Of a stretch of DNA of 64,000 nucleotides, positions 7,399 to 16,292 are shown in pieces (the stretch's first letter is position 1; each line of letters begins with the position of its first letter). A model generated the notes under the pieces. The model was given only the letters and a program-made list of their open reading frames with translations, searched no databases and was not told where the DNA came from. The translations under genes were made by a program, and so were the position numbers. Source of the stretch: Solobacterium sp. (GTDB lineage: Bacteria; Bacillota_I; Bacilli_A; Erysipelotrichales; Erysipelotrichaceae); NCBI GenBank assembly GCA_022486705.1, contig JAKVKC010000003.1:1-64000 (forward strand). Direction: 5' to 3'.

Positions 7399-10032
7399 AT
7401 GGAAAAGAAATTGACAGGAAATCAGATCCGCAGAATGTTTCTTGATTTCTGGCAGTCCAAGGGATGCATGGTAGAACCAGGGGCATCTCTGATCCCGCAC
7501 AATGATCCGACTTTGCTGTGGATCAATGCCGGTGTATCAGCTTTGAAGAAGTATTTTGACGGCAGTGAGAAACCAGCATGCAACCGTATATGCAATTCGC
7601 AGAAGGCAATCCGCACCAATGATATTGAAAATGTCGGAAGAACGGCGCGCCATCATACGTTCTTTGAAATGCTCGGCAATTTTTCTATCGGCGATTATTT
7701 CAAGACAGAAGCAATCACATGGGCTTGGGAATTTCTGACTTCAAAGGATTGGATCGGTTTTGATCCAGAGAGACTGTATGTGACCGTATATCCAGAGGAT
7801 CACGATGCCTATGATACTTGGGTCAAAGTGGGCATGATCGAATCCCATATCAACAAATCCAGCGATAACTTCTGGGAGATCGGCAGAGGTCCGGGCGGAC
7901 CTGATACAGAGATCTATTATGACCGCGGTGAGAAGTATGATCCAAAGCATATTGGAGAAAAACTGTTCTTTGATGATATGGAGAATGACCGCTATGTTGA
8001 GCTCTGGAATATCGTCTTTTCACAGTATGACTGCCGTCCGGGCGAAATGCCGAGATCGGAGTATAAAGAGCTGCCGCAGAAGAATATTGATACAGGCATG
8101 GGCTTAGAGAGATTGGTCTGCTTTATCCAGGAAGGTGAAACAAACTTCGATACAGACCTGTTCCTTCCTATCATTCATGCTGCGGAAAAGTATGCGAAGC
8201 ATACCTATGATGAGCCGGAATACAAGATGGCTTATCGTGTTGTAGCAGATCATATCCGTACAGTAACATTTGCCATTGCGGATGGTGCAATGTTCTCCAA
8301 TGAAGGACGCGGCTATGTCTTAAGAAGAGTCTTAAGAAGAGCTGTACGCTATGGCATCAAGCTGGGCATTGATGGAAGCTTTATGTATCAGCTGGTGCAG
8401 GTCGTAGCAGATAATATGAAGGATTATTATCCGTATATTGAAGAGAAGACAGCTCTGATCTCGCAATTGGTTAAGAATGAGGAAGAATCTTTCCATAAGA
8501 CATTGGCCAATGGCGAAGAGCTTTTGTCAGATGCCTTGAAGCAGCACGCGGATACAAAGAAACTGCCGGGAGAAGTCGTCTTCAAGCTCTATGATACCTA
8601 TGGCTATCCAAGAGAACTAACCGAAGAAATTGCTCAGGAAGCAGGCTATTCTATCGATGCTGAGGGCTTTGAAAAAGAAATGAAAGCGCAGAAAGAACGG
8701 GCCAGAGCAGCGCGCGGGAATCGTCAGTCCATGCATGGTCAGTCCAAAGATCTGATGGATTTCACAGATGAATCTAAGTTTACGGGATATACCGATTCTC
8801 ATTCGTCTGGCAAAGTGATCGGTCTCTTCAAGGATGGGGTCAAAGTCGATGAACTGTCTGACGAAGGAGATGTTATTCTTTCAGAGACATGTTTCTATGC
8901 TGAAAGCGGCGGTCAGTGCGCTGATACAGGAAAGCTTTGGAATGATTCCTTTAAAGCTGACGTCAGCGATGTACAGAAGGCACCGCACAAGCAGCCTCTG
9001 CATCACATTGAAAATGTTGAAGGAATCCTTCACCTTGGCGATACAGTCGAAGGCGAATACAATTATGCGGACCGCCAGGCGACTAGAGCGAACCATTCCT
9101 CTCTGCATCTGCTGCAGGCTGCATTGAAACAGGTATTGGGAAACCATATTGCACAGGCGGGCTCCTACAACTGTCCTGCATATGGAAGATTTGACTTTAC
9201 GCATTTTGAAAAGCCAAGCGAAGAACAGCTGAAGCAGGTTGAACGGATCGTCAATGAAAAGATCAACGAAGATCTCAGCATTGATACGGAAGTGCTGCCG
9301 ATCGAAGAAGCAAAGAAGACCGGGGCAACTGCTCTGTTCGATGAAAAATACGGCGATTTCGTCAGAGTTGTTTCCATGGGAAAATTCTCCAAGGAATTCT
9401 GCGGCGGAACACACGCATCCAATACAGGTGATCTTGGCTCTTTCCGGATCATTTCTGAAGAATCTGTCGGATCTGGCATTCGCAGAATTACCTGCGAAAC
9501 AAAGATGCAGTCATATGATTCCTTTAAGAAAGAAGAAAACTATCTCAATGAAACGGCTGCCTTGCTGAAGATGAAGAATTGGGAAGGCCTGAAAGAAAGA
9601 ATTGAAAAGCTGCAGGAAGAAAATGCAGATCTGCAGAAGCAGGTGAACGAAGCACGTCAGAAAGCAATGAGCGCTGATGCGGACACTGTGATCTCACAGG
9701 CAGAAGAAATGAATGGCTTGCATGTACTGATCTTAAAGCTGAAAGACCAGGACAACAGCGGATTGAAGAGCTATGCTGAAACACTGCGCAATAAAATGAG
9801 CAGCGGCATTGTATTTATTTCCAATGAGACAAATGGTACAGTGACCTTTGTTTGCGCAGCATCGAAAGAAGCAATAGCACAGGGAAGAAAAGCGGGTGAC
9901 ATTGTCAAAGCTGCAGCACAGATCTGCGGCGGCAATGGCGGCGGACGTCCGGATATGGCTCAGGCCGGCGGCAAAGATACCGCAAAAATTGATGAAGCAC
10001 TAGCTTCTGTCAGAGCAAAATTAGCAGCGTAG
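7399..10032 (+). CDS. alaS: Alanyl-tRNA synthetase
   Basis: This 877-residue class II synthetase charges tRNA-Ala and edits Ser and Gly mischarges. The N-terminal catalytic core includes NPTLLWINAGVS-type motif 1 (here DPTLLWINAG) and GNFSIGDYF. An editing domain follows, with the zinc/editing motif HSSLHLL (about residue 570) and the distal CGGTHA (about 670). The C-terminal oligomerisation domain (CGGNGGGRPDMAQAGG) is complete. The start at 7399 is 8 bases after AGGAGG; the in-frame ATG at 7393 is only 2 bases away. It is controlled by the T-box leader. Confidence 0.97.
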   Translation: MEKKLTGNQIRRMFLDFWQSKGCMVEPGASLIPHNDPTLLWINAGVSALKKYFDGSEKPACNRICNSQKAIRTNDIENVGRTARHHTFFEMLGNFSIGDYFKTEAITWAWEFLTSKDWIGFDPERLYVTVYPEDHDAYDTWVKVGMIESHINKSSDNFWEIGRGPGGPDTEIYYDRGEKYDPKHIGEKLFFDDMENDRYVELWNIVFSQYDCRPGEMPRSEYKELPQKNIDTGMGLERLVCFIQEGETNFDTDLFLPIIHAAEKYAKHTYDEPEYKMAYRVVADHIRTVTFAIADGAMFSNEGRGYVLRRVLRRAVRYGIKLGIDGSFMYQLVQVVADNMKDYYPYIEEKTALISQLVKNEEESFHKTLANGEELLSDALKQHADTKKLPGEVVFKLYDTYGYPRELTEEIAQEAGYSIDAEGFEKEMKAQKERARAARGNRQSMHGQSKDLMDFTDESKFTGYTDSHSSGKVIGLFKDGVKVDELSDEGDVILSETCFYAESGGQCADTGKLWNDSFKADVSDVQKAPHKQPLHHIENVEGILHLGDTVEGEYNYADRQATRANHSSLHLLQAALKQVLGNHIAQAGSYNCPAYGRFDFTHFEKPSEEQLKQVERIVNEKINEDLSIDTEVLPIEEAKKTGATALFDEKYGDFVRVVSMGKFSKEFCGGTHASNTGDLGSFRIISEESVGSGIRRITCETKMQSYDSFKKEENYLNETAALLKMKNWEGLKERIEKLQEENADLQKQVNEARQKAMSADADTVISQAEEMNGLHVLILKLKDQDNSGLKSYAETLRNKMSSGIVFISNETNGTVTFVCAASKEAIAQGRKAGDIVKAAAQICGGNGGGRPDMAQAGGKDTAKIDEALASVRAKLAA

Positions 10033-10060
10033 AAGAAGAGAGCGAAAGCTCTTTTTCTAC
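10029..10060 (+). terminator. Terminator after alaS
   Basis: AAGAGAGC, loop GAAA, GCTCTTTTT, extended by outer GTAGAA/TTCTAC pairing. It separates alaS from the ireB group. Confidence 0.8.
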
Positions 10061-10145
10061 GTAAAATGTGAGTCTTTTCCTATACAATTACCACCGGAAG
10101 GAATAAAATAAATATAGTTAGAAACATTAACTGGGAGGCAGAGAT

Positions 10146-10415
10146 ATGAACACAAATCATGATGCGACAGAGACTGTAAGTTTTAATGCAGAGGAAGTCA
10201 GAAGAGAGAATATACATGAAGTATTAAAACATGTAGAAACTGCTTTGAATGAAAGAGGTTATAATGCCATCAATCAGCTGGCAGGCTATCTGATCTCAAA
10301 TGATCCTGCTTATATTTCTTCTCATAACAATGCCAGAAGCATTATTCAGTCAGTAGAAAGACATGAGATCATTGAGGAACTTGTCAGATTCTACCTCGAG
10401 GAACATAAGCAATGA
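10146..10415 (+). CDS. IreB-family regulatory phosphoprotein (UPF0297)
   Basis: This 89-residue cytoplasmic protein of the IreB/YrzL family is the substrate of the IreK/PrkC Ser/Thr kinase in enterococci, where it tunes envelope-stress resistance. The conserved block running from ETVSFN to [16 protein letters not shown] is intact; its N-terminal Thr residues are the known phosphorylation region in the family. The start follows GGGAGG. It overlaps ruvX by 4 bases, the conserved ireB-ruvX-DUF1292 order of Firmicutes. Confidence 0.93.
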   Translation: MNTNHDATETVSFNAEEVRRENIHEVLKHVETALNERGYNAINQLAGYLISNDPAYISSHNNARSIIQSVERHEIIEELVRFYLEEHKQ

Positions 10416-10831
10416 AAAAATACCTCGGCCTCGACCTCGGAAGTGTCACCTGCGGGGTAAGCTGGAGCGATACTGGATTTATTGCCGGCACAGTGAAAAC
10501 GATACGTTTTCAGCCGGATGATTATGATTCTGCTTTAGATCAGGTCCTAACGCTGTGCAGAGAGATGCATCCTGATCAGATCGTACTTGGACTGCCGCTG
10601 CTTGAGAATGGAGATGCTGCGGAAAGAGCACAGATCTGCATGGAATTCGGCAAACAGCTGGAGCAGGAAGCAGGCATTCCTGTTTTTCTGCAGGATGAAA
10701 GAAATACAACACAGGAATCTGAAGCAATTATGCTGGATCTGGATATTTCACGGAAACATCGCAAAAAGAAGATCGATCAGCTGGCTGCCGTTGCGATCCT
10801 GCAGCGTTATTTAGATACACAGGTAAAATAA
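10412..10831 (+). CDS. ruvX: Putative Holliday junction resolvase RuvX (YqgF)
   Basis: This 139-residue RNase H-fold nuclease has the N-terminal [14 protein letters not shown] strand-loop with its catalytic Asp, the LGLPL segment and the late DERNTTQES and [11 protein letters not shown] motifs. In Firmicutes it is implicated in rRNA 5' processing or junction resolution. The ATG overlaps the ireB stop (ATGA). A terminator follows at 10832. Confidence 0.93.
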   Translation: MKKYLGLDLGSVTCGVSWSDTGFIAGTVKTIRFQPDDYDSALDQVLTLCREMHPDQIVLGLPLLENGDAAERAQICMEFGKQLEQEAGIPVFLQDERNTTQESEAIMLDLDISRKHRKKKIDQLAAVAILQRYLDTQVK

Positions 10832-10856
10832 AGGCGCTTTTATACGCCTTTTGTTT
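10832..10856 (+). terminator. Terminator after ruvX
   Basis: AAGGCG pairs with CGCCTT across an 8-base loop and runs into TTGTTT. It lies immediately at the ruvX stop; the next gene starts only 16 bases later, so some read-through probably feeds DUF1292 and mltG. Confidence 0.7.
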
Positions 10857-10871
10857 AGGGGAGAATATTCT

Positions 10872-11126
10872 ATGGAAGAGAACAGTCGCATGATGATCAC
10901 TGATGAAAGCGGTCAGGAAAGAGAAGTTGAGATCATTCTTACATTTGATGATGAAAAGGGACAGAGCTTTGTTCTTTTTCAGGATCCGCAGGATGCAGAA
11001 GGAACGGTTTTTGCATACCGCTATGATGAAGATGGAAATATGAATGAAGTAACGGATGAGACAGAATGGAACATGTGCCAGGAAGTACTTGGCGCATTTA
11101 TGGATGAGGATAATGATGATGAGTGA
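10872..11126 (+). CDS. DUF1292 (YrzB-type) acidic protein
   Basis: This is an 84-residue, very acidic protein of unknown function in the DUF1292 family, nearly always found after ruvX in Firmicutes. The body (VEIILTFDDEKGQSFVLFQ then VFAYRYDEDGNMNEV) is family-typical. The start at 10872 follows AGGGGAG; a TTG at 10851 in frame has no site. Its end overlaps mltG by 8 bases. Confidence 0.88.
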   Translation: MEENSRMMITDESGQEREVEIILTFDDEKGQSFVLFQDPQDAEGTVFAYRYDEDGNMNEVTDETEWNMCQEVLGAFMDEDNDDE

Positions 11127-12240
11127 TGAAGATACTGAAAAGACAGACGTCATACAGCCTCAGCATCACTATTATCGGAGAAAGCCGCGATGGGGCAGGA
11201 TCATTGCACTGATCATTGTTCTTATCGCTGTGATCTTTGGCTTTTTCTGTCTTCATATTCATAACAGTCTGCAGCCAATCCAGAAAAATGAAGAGAAGGT
11301 CGTCTTTACGATCGCAGATAATTCGACCAGCAAACAGGTGATCGAGAATTTGGCTTCGCAGGGAATCATAAAAGATGGCACGACAGCTTATTATTATGCG
11401 CGGCTTTTCGAAATGACTGATTTTAAAGCAGGCAATTTTGAATTGGATAAAAGCTGGACTTTGGATCAGATCTTCCAGACTCTGAGCGATAATTCCTCCG
11501 CTTCCGCAAATTCCGGCAAAGTAACGATTGTCGAAGGCGATTGGGCAAAAGACTGTGCGGCAAAGTTTGCTGAAGTGACAAATGTCAAAGCGGCTGATCT
11601 GATCGCATTGTGGTCGAACAAAGAATGGATCGAAAGTGAAATGCCGAAATATCCGTTCCTGACCGAAGAAATGTTCGGCAGCAATGTCCGTATCTACTTG
11701 GAAGGATATCTGGCACCGGAAACTTATATTGTCAGTAAAGAAACAACAGCGGAAGAGATCACGGAAAAAATATTGGATCAGACCTTGACCGTCTATGAGA
11801 AAAACAAGACTAAGATCTCTGCCAGCAAGCTCAGTATTCATCAGATCTACACGCTTGCATCGATTGTCCAATATGAAGGCGGCGGAGATCTGGAGACATT
11901 GAAGAATATTTCTTCGGTATTCTACAATCGCCTGAATATTGACATGCCGCTGCAGTCATCGGTAACGGTCTGCTATGCAATAGATTTTGATAAGCAGATT
12001 GATCAATGGCAGGCCTGTGAAGTGAACAGTGAATTTGATTCGCCATACAATACTTACAAATATACAGGACTTCCGCCGGGTGCAATTGAAAATGCCGGAA
12101 CATCTGCATTGGAAGCTGTACTCAGTCCTAATGATACGAATTATCTTTACTTTATGGCCGAAGTGAAGACAGGCAATGTCTATTATGCTTCAACATATGA
12201 AGAGCATCTGAAGAACATTGCCGATCATCCAAATAACTGA
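11119..12240 (+). CDS. mltG: Endolytic murein transglycosylase MltG
   Basis: This 373-residue membrane-anchored enzyme cleaves nascent glycan strands and is thought to end peptidoglycan chains. A basic cytoplasmic tail is followed by one transmembrane helix (about residues 28-48), then the YceG domain with SIVQYEGGGDLETLKNISSVFYNRL-like motifs carrying the catalytic Glu, plus LQSSVTVCYA and the conserved SPYNTYKYTGLPPGAI. The start at 11119 is the third of three consecutive ATGs, 8 bases after GAGGA. The next ATG overlaps its stop. Confidence 0.94.
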   Translation: MSDEDTEKTDVIQPQHHYYRRKPRWGRIIALIIVLIAVIFGFFCLHIHNSLQPIQKNEEKVVFTIADNSTSKQVIENLASQGIIKDGTTAYYYARLFEMTDFKAGNFELDKSWTLDQIFQTLSDNSSASANSGKVTIVEGDWAKDCAAKFAEVTNVKAADLIALWSNKEWIESEMPKYPFLTEEMFGSNVRIYLEGYLAPETYIVSKETTAEEITEKILDQTLTVYEKNKTKISASKLSIHQIYTLASIVQYEGGGDLETLKNISSVFYNRLNIDMPLQSSVTVCYAIDFDKQIDQWQACEVNSEFDSPYNTYKYTGLPPGAIENAGTSALEAVLSPNDTNYLYFMAEVKTGNVYYASTYEEHLKNIADHPNN

Positions 12241-12713
12241 TGCTGGAATCTTCCTGCGGTTATCTGATCAAAGACGGGCAATGGCTGATGCTTCGAAGGA
12301 ACAGGAAGCAGAACGATGTGAATGAAGGCAGATGGATCGGTGTCGGCGGAAAGCTGGAACCGGGTGAATCTATGTTGCAGTGCATGCATCGGGAGATCTT
12401 TGAAGAAACGGGACTGAACGCTCTATCCCTTGAATTGCGAGGAATCGTATATTTCACGTATACGGATCATGATGCAGAAAAGATCTATGTTTATACATGT
12501 GATTCATTTGAAGGAAGTCTGAAAGACTGCGATGAAGGAACATTGCAGTGGATCAATGAAGATCAGATCTTATCTTTGCATCTATGGGATGGAGACAGGA
12601 TTTTCTTGGAAAGAATTTTAGAAGGGGATCATACAACATTCTGCTATCAGCTGTCCTATGATACGGAAGGCACACTGATCAAAGCAGAAGAAAAGGAGAT
12701 TGAAAAGAAATGA
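12240..12713 (+). CDS. NUDIX hydrolase, MutT type
   Basis: This 157-residue nucleoside-diphosphate-X hydrolase contains a complete Nudix box, beginning GKLEPGES and ending REIFEETGL (about residues 38-60), with the metal-binding REXXEE glutamates. The pattern resembles 8-oxo-dGTP pyrophosphohydrolases of Firmicutes, but the substrate cannot be fixed. Its ATG overlaps the mltG stop by one base and its stop overlaps udk by 4. Confidence 0.88.
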   Translation: MLESSCGYLIKDGQWLMLRRNRKQNDVNEGRWIGVGGKLEPGESMLQCMHREIFEETGLNALSLELRGIVYFTYTDHDAEKIYVYTCDSFEGSLKDCDEGTLQWINEDQILSLHLWDGDRIFLERILEGDHTTFCYQLSYDTEGTLIKAEEKEIEKK

Positions 12714-13342
12714 GCAAACCATTGATCATCGGCATCGCCGGCGGAACAGCTTCGGGAAAGACCTCGATTTCAAGACATATTAAAGAGACCTATTCGGATG
12801 TCACTTCTGTATTGATCATCCGTCAGGATGATTATTATAAGGACCAGTCGGACCGGCCGATGGAAGAAAGAATCAAGACGAACTATGACCATCCGGATGC
12901 GTTCGATAATGATCTTCTGCTGGCACAGATCGATGATCTGATCCATGGACAGTCCATTGAAAAACCGACCTATGATTTTCTGCATCACACAAGAAGCGAC
13001 ATCACGGAAACATGCTATCCATGCGATGTGCTGATCCTGGAAGGATTGTTCGTATTGGAAGATCCAAGGATCCGGGAGATCCTGGATGTTAAGGTATTCG
13101 TTGATACAGCTGCGGATATTCGCTTTATCCGCCGTCTGCTGCGAGATGTGCAGGAAAGAGGACGCACCATGGATTCGGTTGTAACGCAGTATACAAATAC
13201 GGTACGCCCGATGCATGAATCATTTATTGAACCTTCAAAAAGGTATGCGGATATCATTATTCCTGAAGGCGGCGAGAACAAGGTCGCAATTGACCTTTTA
13301 ACAACAAAAATCAGTAGCATCATTCATCGTGAAATGATATAA
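12710..13342 (+). CDS. udk: Uridine kinase
   Basis: This 210-residue P-loop kinase phosphorylates uridine and cytidine for pyrimidine salvage. The Walker A motif GGTASGKTS is at about residue 11. RQDDYYKDQ, NYDHPDAFD and the LEGLFVL and RRLLRDVQERGR motifs are all present. Length is normal. It commonly precedes greA and follows mltG in Firmicutes, as here. Confidence 0.95.
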   Translation: MSKPLIIGIAGGTASGKTSISRHIKETYSDVTSVLIIRQDDYYKDQSDRPMEERIKTNYDHPDAFDNDLLLAQIDDLIHGQSIEKPTYDFLHHTRSDITETCYPCDVLILEGLFVLEDPRIREILDVKVFVDTAADIRFIRRLLRDVQERGRTMDSVVTQYTNTVRPMHESFIEPSKRYADIIIPEGGENKVAIDLLTTKISSIIHREMI

Positions 13343-13343
13343 T
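13335..13343 (+). promoter_or_regulatory. Extended -10 promoter of greA
   Basis: TGATATAAT at the very end of udk, with no recognisable -35. Transcription would begin near 13350, leaving a leader of about 18 nt with AAAGGAG before greA. The same nine bases recur before smc and proS. Confidence 0.6.
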
Positions 13344-13367
13344 TGCACACGTAAAGGAGTTAATACA

Positions 13368-13847
13368 ATGTCTGAAACAAATGTACTGTATGTAACCGAA
13401 GAGGGACTTAAGAAGTTACAGGATGAATATGATAGCCTTGTCCATGTCGTCAGAGAAGAGGTAAAGGCTGAACTTGCAGAAGCTCGTTCCCAAGGCGATC
13501 TGTCTGAGAATGCGGATTATGATGCCGCAAGAGAAAAGCAGTCAGAGGTTGAATCCCGTATTGCAGAGCTTGAGAATATGCTGCAGGCTGGACATTATGA
13601 GATCATCAACACAAAGAAGAGCGGCAAGAAAGCTGTTCATATTGGATCGACAGTTGAACTTGAATTTCTGGATACCAAAGAAAAGGCTAAGTATACGATC
13701 GTTGGTTCTACGGAAGCGGATCCGCTGAATGGAAAGATCTCCAACGAGACACAGCTGGCCCAGGCAATGCTTGATGCAAGAGTCGGTCAGGAAGTTGAAG
13801 TGAACGCAAAGAAACCGTATAAAGTTGTTATCATCGATATTAAGTAA
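13368..13847 (+). CDS. greA: Transcription elongation factor GreA
   Basis: This 159-residue factor rescues backtracked RNA polymerase by stimulating transcript cleavage. The N-terminal coiled coil carries the family motif with the loop acidic pair (GDLSENADYDAAREKQ, about residues 42-57). The C-terminal FKBP-like domain has TIVGSTEADP and the final VGQEVEVNA. Ribosome site AAAGGAG. It has its own extended -10 promoter and terminator. Confidence 0.96.
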   Translation: MSETNVLYVTEEGLKKLQDEYDSLVHVVREEVKAELAEARSQGDLSENADYDAAREKQSEVESRIAELENMLQAGHYEIINTKKSGKKAVHIGSTVELEFLDTKEKAKYTIVGSTEADPLNGKISNETQLAQAMLDARVGQEVEVNAKKPYKVVIIDIK

Positions 13848-13873
13848 TCTCAGAGAAATCTGAGATTTTTTTA
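13847..13873 (+). terminator. Terminator after greA
   Basis: ATCTCAG pairs with CTGAGAT and is followed by seven T residues. Perfect stem and a short loop. Confidence 0.85.
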
Positions 13874-13906
13874 TACTTCTTCCTATATAGAGGCAGGAGG
13901 GCTTCT

Positions 13907-14380
13907 ATGAAGAAAGCGGTGTTGGCAATTCTTTTGTTTTTAGCTGCCGGCTTTATTGATCTTAGACCGATCGATCTTTCCAGTCTGCAGAGGGAAACAA
14001 TCTCGGTTTATGTAAAAGGTGCGGTAAAGAATCCGGGCAAGATCCAGCTGGAACGATATGCCTGTGAACAGGATGCCATCAATGAAGCGGTTCCTTTAGC
14101 GAATGCAGATCTTTCCGGGATCAATCCTCTGACCGTCCTGAAAGATAAGGACTGCATCAATATTCCTGAAAAGAAGGAAGAAGAGACTGCTAAAATATCG
14201 ATCAATGCAGGTACTTTGGAAGATCTCTGCCAGCTGACTGGCATTGGCGAAGGGACCGCCGAAAAGATCATTGCATACCGAAATGAACATGGCCTGTTCC
14301 AGTCAATTGAAGAATTGAAGAAAGTCAGCGGGATCGGTGAAGCAAAATATGCAAAGATCCAGGATCAGATCTGTTTATGA
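13907..14380 (+). CDS. comEA: Competence protein ComEA
   Basis: This 157-residue membrane-anchored DNA receptor binds double-stranded DNA outside the cell for transformation. It has an N-terminal hydrophobic anchor (residues 5-16), an SLBB-type segment (VYVKGAVKNPGKIQL) and a C-terminal double helix-hairpin-helix (INAGTLEDLCQLTGIGEGTAEKII and the following repeat). Strong ribosome site (GGAGG). It overlaps comEC by 4 bases. The pair suggests a DNA-uptake apparatus, though late competence pilus genes are not in the window. Confidence 0.92.
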   Translation: MKKAVLAILLFLAAGFIDLRPIDLSSLQRETISVYVKGAVKNPGKIQLERYACEQDAINEAVPLANADLSGINPLTVLKDKDCINIPEKKEEETAKISINAGTLEDLCQLTGIGEGTAEKIIAYRNEHGLFQSIEELKKVSGIGEAKYAKIQDQICL

Positions 14381-16290
14381 AGTCACTGAAAGAAAATTCG
14401 ATCCTGTTTTTTGTTCTGCTCTGTTTCTTTCTGATCTGCCGCACGTATTTATTCTGGATCAGTTTCTTTCTCTGCGTCTTTTTTTGGTATCTGCGTTTTC
14501 GCGATAGATCTGTTCTGATCATTGTCGGCATATTTCTTTTATTCTGTATGCCGCTGTATACAGATGCATATCCTTCCATTGAGAAGGGGAAAGCCATTAT
14601 TGTGAAAAGCAATTATGCGGTCTTAGCTGAAGGAAGGCAGCGTGTGCTTGTTTATACAGAAAAGCCATTTCTGCTGGATGGTGAGTATACCGTTAAAGGA
14701 AAGATGCAGAAGATTGAAAGCACAAAGGGATTCTTTCGTTTTGATGCTGCCTATTGGGCACACAGTATGGGCGCCTATTACAGCATGGATGACACAGAAT
14801 GCAGTTTGATACAGGAACATTGGAGCGTCCGGTCGCAAGTGCAGAAGAGAATCGACAGTCTCAATGATCAGGCGCTGCAAGAGGATCTGAAGCGGCTTCT
14901 TCTGAATATCAAAGCAGATCAGGAAAATACATGTTTTCTGAATGAACATGGTTTTTCTTATGCTGGGATGCTCTTGATTGCGGACAGGATCCTGAAATAC
15001 TTTATTGACCGGAAAAAGCGAAGAAGAGCAATGACAGCCGCCAATCTTGTTCTGATGATCTTCTATCATGCACCGATGCTGCTGGTGCAGTCTCTGATGT
15101 TTCGCCTGCTGAGCAGAACAAAATTAGATCAACCCCAGAAAACGGTCTTTTGCCTAACGATGATCCTGCTTCTTTACCCATGCTCATTGCTCAGCTTGAG
15201 CTTTTTGATCCCAGCTTGTTTCCGCTTTTCTTTTCTGTTTAAAAAGGAACAGAGAAAGAAGACATTTTTGATGATCCTCTGTCTTGAAAGCATCTTTCTG
15301 CATTCCATCAATCCTTTCGAAATACTGCTGTATCCATTGACTATTGCCGGTACGGGCATGCTATGGATCCTTGGTCTGCTGACGCTGCTGTTCCCATCAC
15401 TTCCGTATGATATGCTCTGTCAGGCATTCAATAGTCTGAACAGCATTTGGAGCTTTGGCAATATGTATGGATCCATGCTTGGATACGGACTGATCTTTTA
15501 TCTTTTATACTGCTTTCTTGTAAGAAAGCAGCAGCATTCTATAGAACTGTGGATCGCTGGATTCTTTATCTTTACTGCATGCGGTCTATTTCACCCGCTG
15601 GGGGAGGTTTCAACGATCAATGTGGGCCAGGGTGACAGCATCCTGATTCGTGAGCCATTCAACTCTCACAATATACTGATCGACACAGGTAAACCATCAC
15701 AATGGAAGGCCGTCAATGACTACCTTCATGCAAAAGGAATTGCACATCTGGATACCTTGGTCATAACGCACGCAGATTCTGATCATGCTGGTAATCGCGA
15801 TGCTGTAATCGAAGAATATCATCCTCAGGCAGTCATTGAAGAACATACCGATGAACTGAAAAGCGGGAATCTGTATTTTTATGATCTGAATACGATTGAA
15901 AATGAAGATGAGAATGAAAGCTGCATCGTCCTTGCTGCAAGGATCAACGGCTTGAATTACCTCTTCATGGGGGATGCCGATCAGAAAGCAGAAGAACTGA
16001 TTGCCCAAAAGTATGATGATCTATCATGCGATGTGCTGAAGCTGAGCCATCATGGCTCGAAGACCGGCTCAAGCGATCTTTTTTTGGATACGGTACGGCC
16101 AAAGCTTGGCCTGATCTCAAGCGGAGCGTATTCGATCTATCATCATCCCAGTCCGGAAACGCTGCAAAAGCTGCTGAAAAGACATATTGCATACTTTGAT
16201 ACAAAAGAAGAAGGTGACATATCAATCCTGATGTTTCCTGGCTTGAATTTCATGATTACGGCAGGAGGGAAACTTGGTATAATAGGATAG
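14377..16290 (+). CDS. comEC: Competence DNA channel protein ComEC
   Basis: This 637-residue polytopic membrane protein transports single-stranded DNA into the cell. The N-terminal third has two or three membrane helices and an OB-like outer segment, the middle is the multi-helix competence domain, and the C-terminal 220 residues form a metallo-beta-lactamase domain. That domain carries NVGQGDSILI, THADSDHAGN (HxHxDH-like, with Ala in the second position) and LSHHGSKT. It is somewhat shorter than the B. subtilis protein (about 770). Its last bases contain the -10 box of holA. Confidence 0.9.
   Translation: MKSLKENSILFFVLLCFFLICRTYLFWISFFLCVFFWYLRFRDRSVLIIVGIFLLFCMPLYTDAYPSIEKGKAIIVKSNYAVLAEGRQRVLVYTEKPFLLDGEYTVKGKMQKIESTKGFFRFDAAYWAHSMGAYYSMDDTECSLIQEHWSVRSQVQKRIDSLNDQALQEDLKRLLLNIKADQENTCFLNEHGFSYAGMLLIADRILKYFIDRKKRRRAMTAANLVLMIFYHAPMLLVQSLMFRLLSRTKLDQPQKTVFCLTMILLLYPCSLLSLSFLIPACFRFSFLFKKEQRKKTFLMILCLESIFLHSINPFEILLYPLTIAGTGMLWILGLLTLLFPSLPYDMLCQAFNSLNSIWSFGNMYGSMLGYGLIFYLLYCFLVRKQQHSIELWIAGFFIFTACGLFHPLGEVSTINVGQGDSILIREPFNSHNILIDTGKPSQWKAVNDYLHAKGIAHLDTLVITHADSDHAGNRDAVIEEYHPQAVIEEHTDELKSGNLYFYDLNTIENEDENESCIVLAARINGLNYLFMGDADQKAEELIAQKYDDLSCDVLKLSHHGSKTGSSDLFLDTVRPKLGLISSGAYSIYHHPSPETLQKLLKRHIAYFDTKEEGDISILMFPGLNFMITAGGKLGIIG
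16275..16283 (+). promoter_or_regulatory. Extended -10 promoter directly before holA
   Basis: TGGTATAAT, an extended consensus -10, lies inside the end of comEC, 9 bases before the holA ATG. RNA would start at about 16290, giving a leader of 2-4 nt with no ribosome site. Confidence 0.5.
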
Positions 16291-16292
16291 CT

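Noticed and set aside
8881-9414. A 177-codon minus-strand frame
   Set aside because: Antisense to the alaS editing domain, with no start signal.
11098-11871. A 257-codon minus-strand frame
   Set aside because: Lies wholly opposite mltG, whose domain motifs are unmistakable; no ribosome site. Shadow of codon usage.
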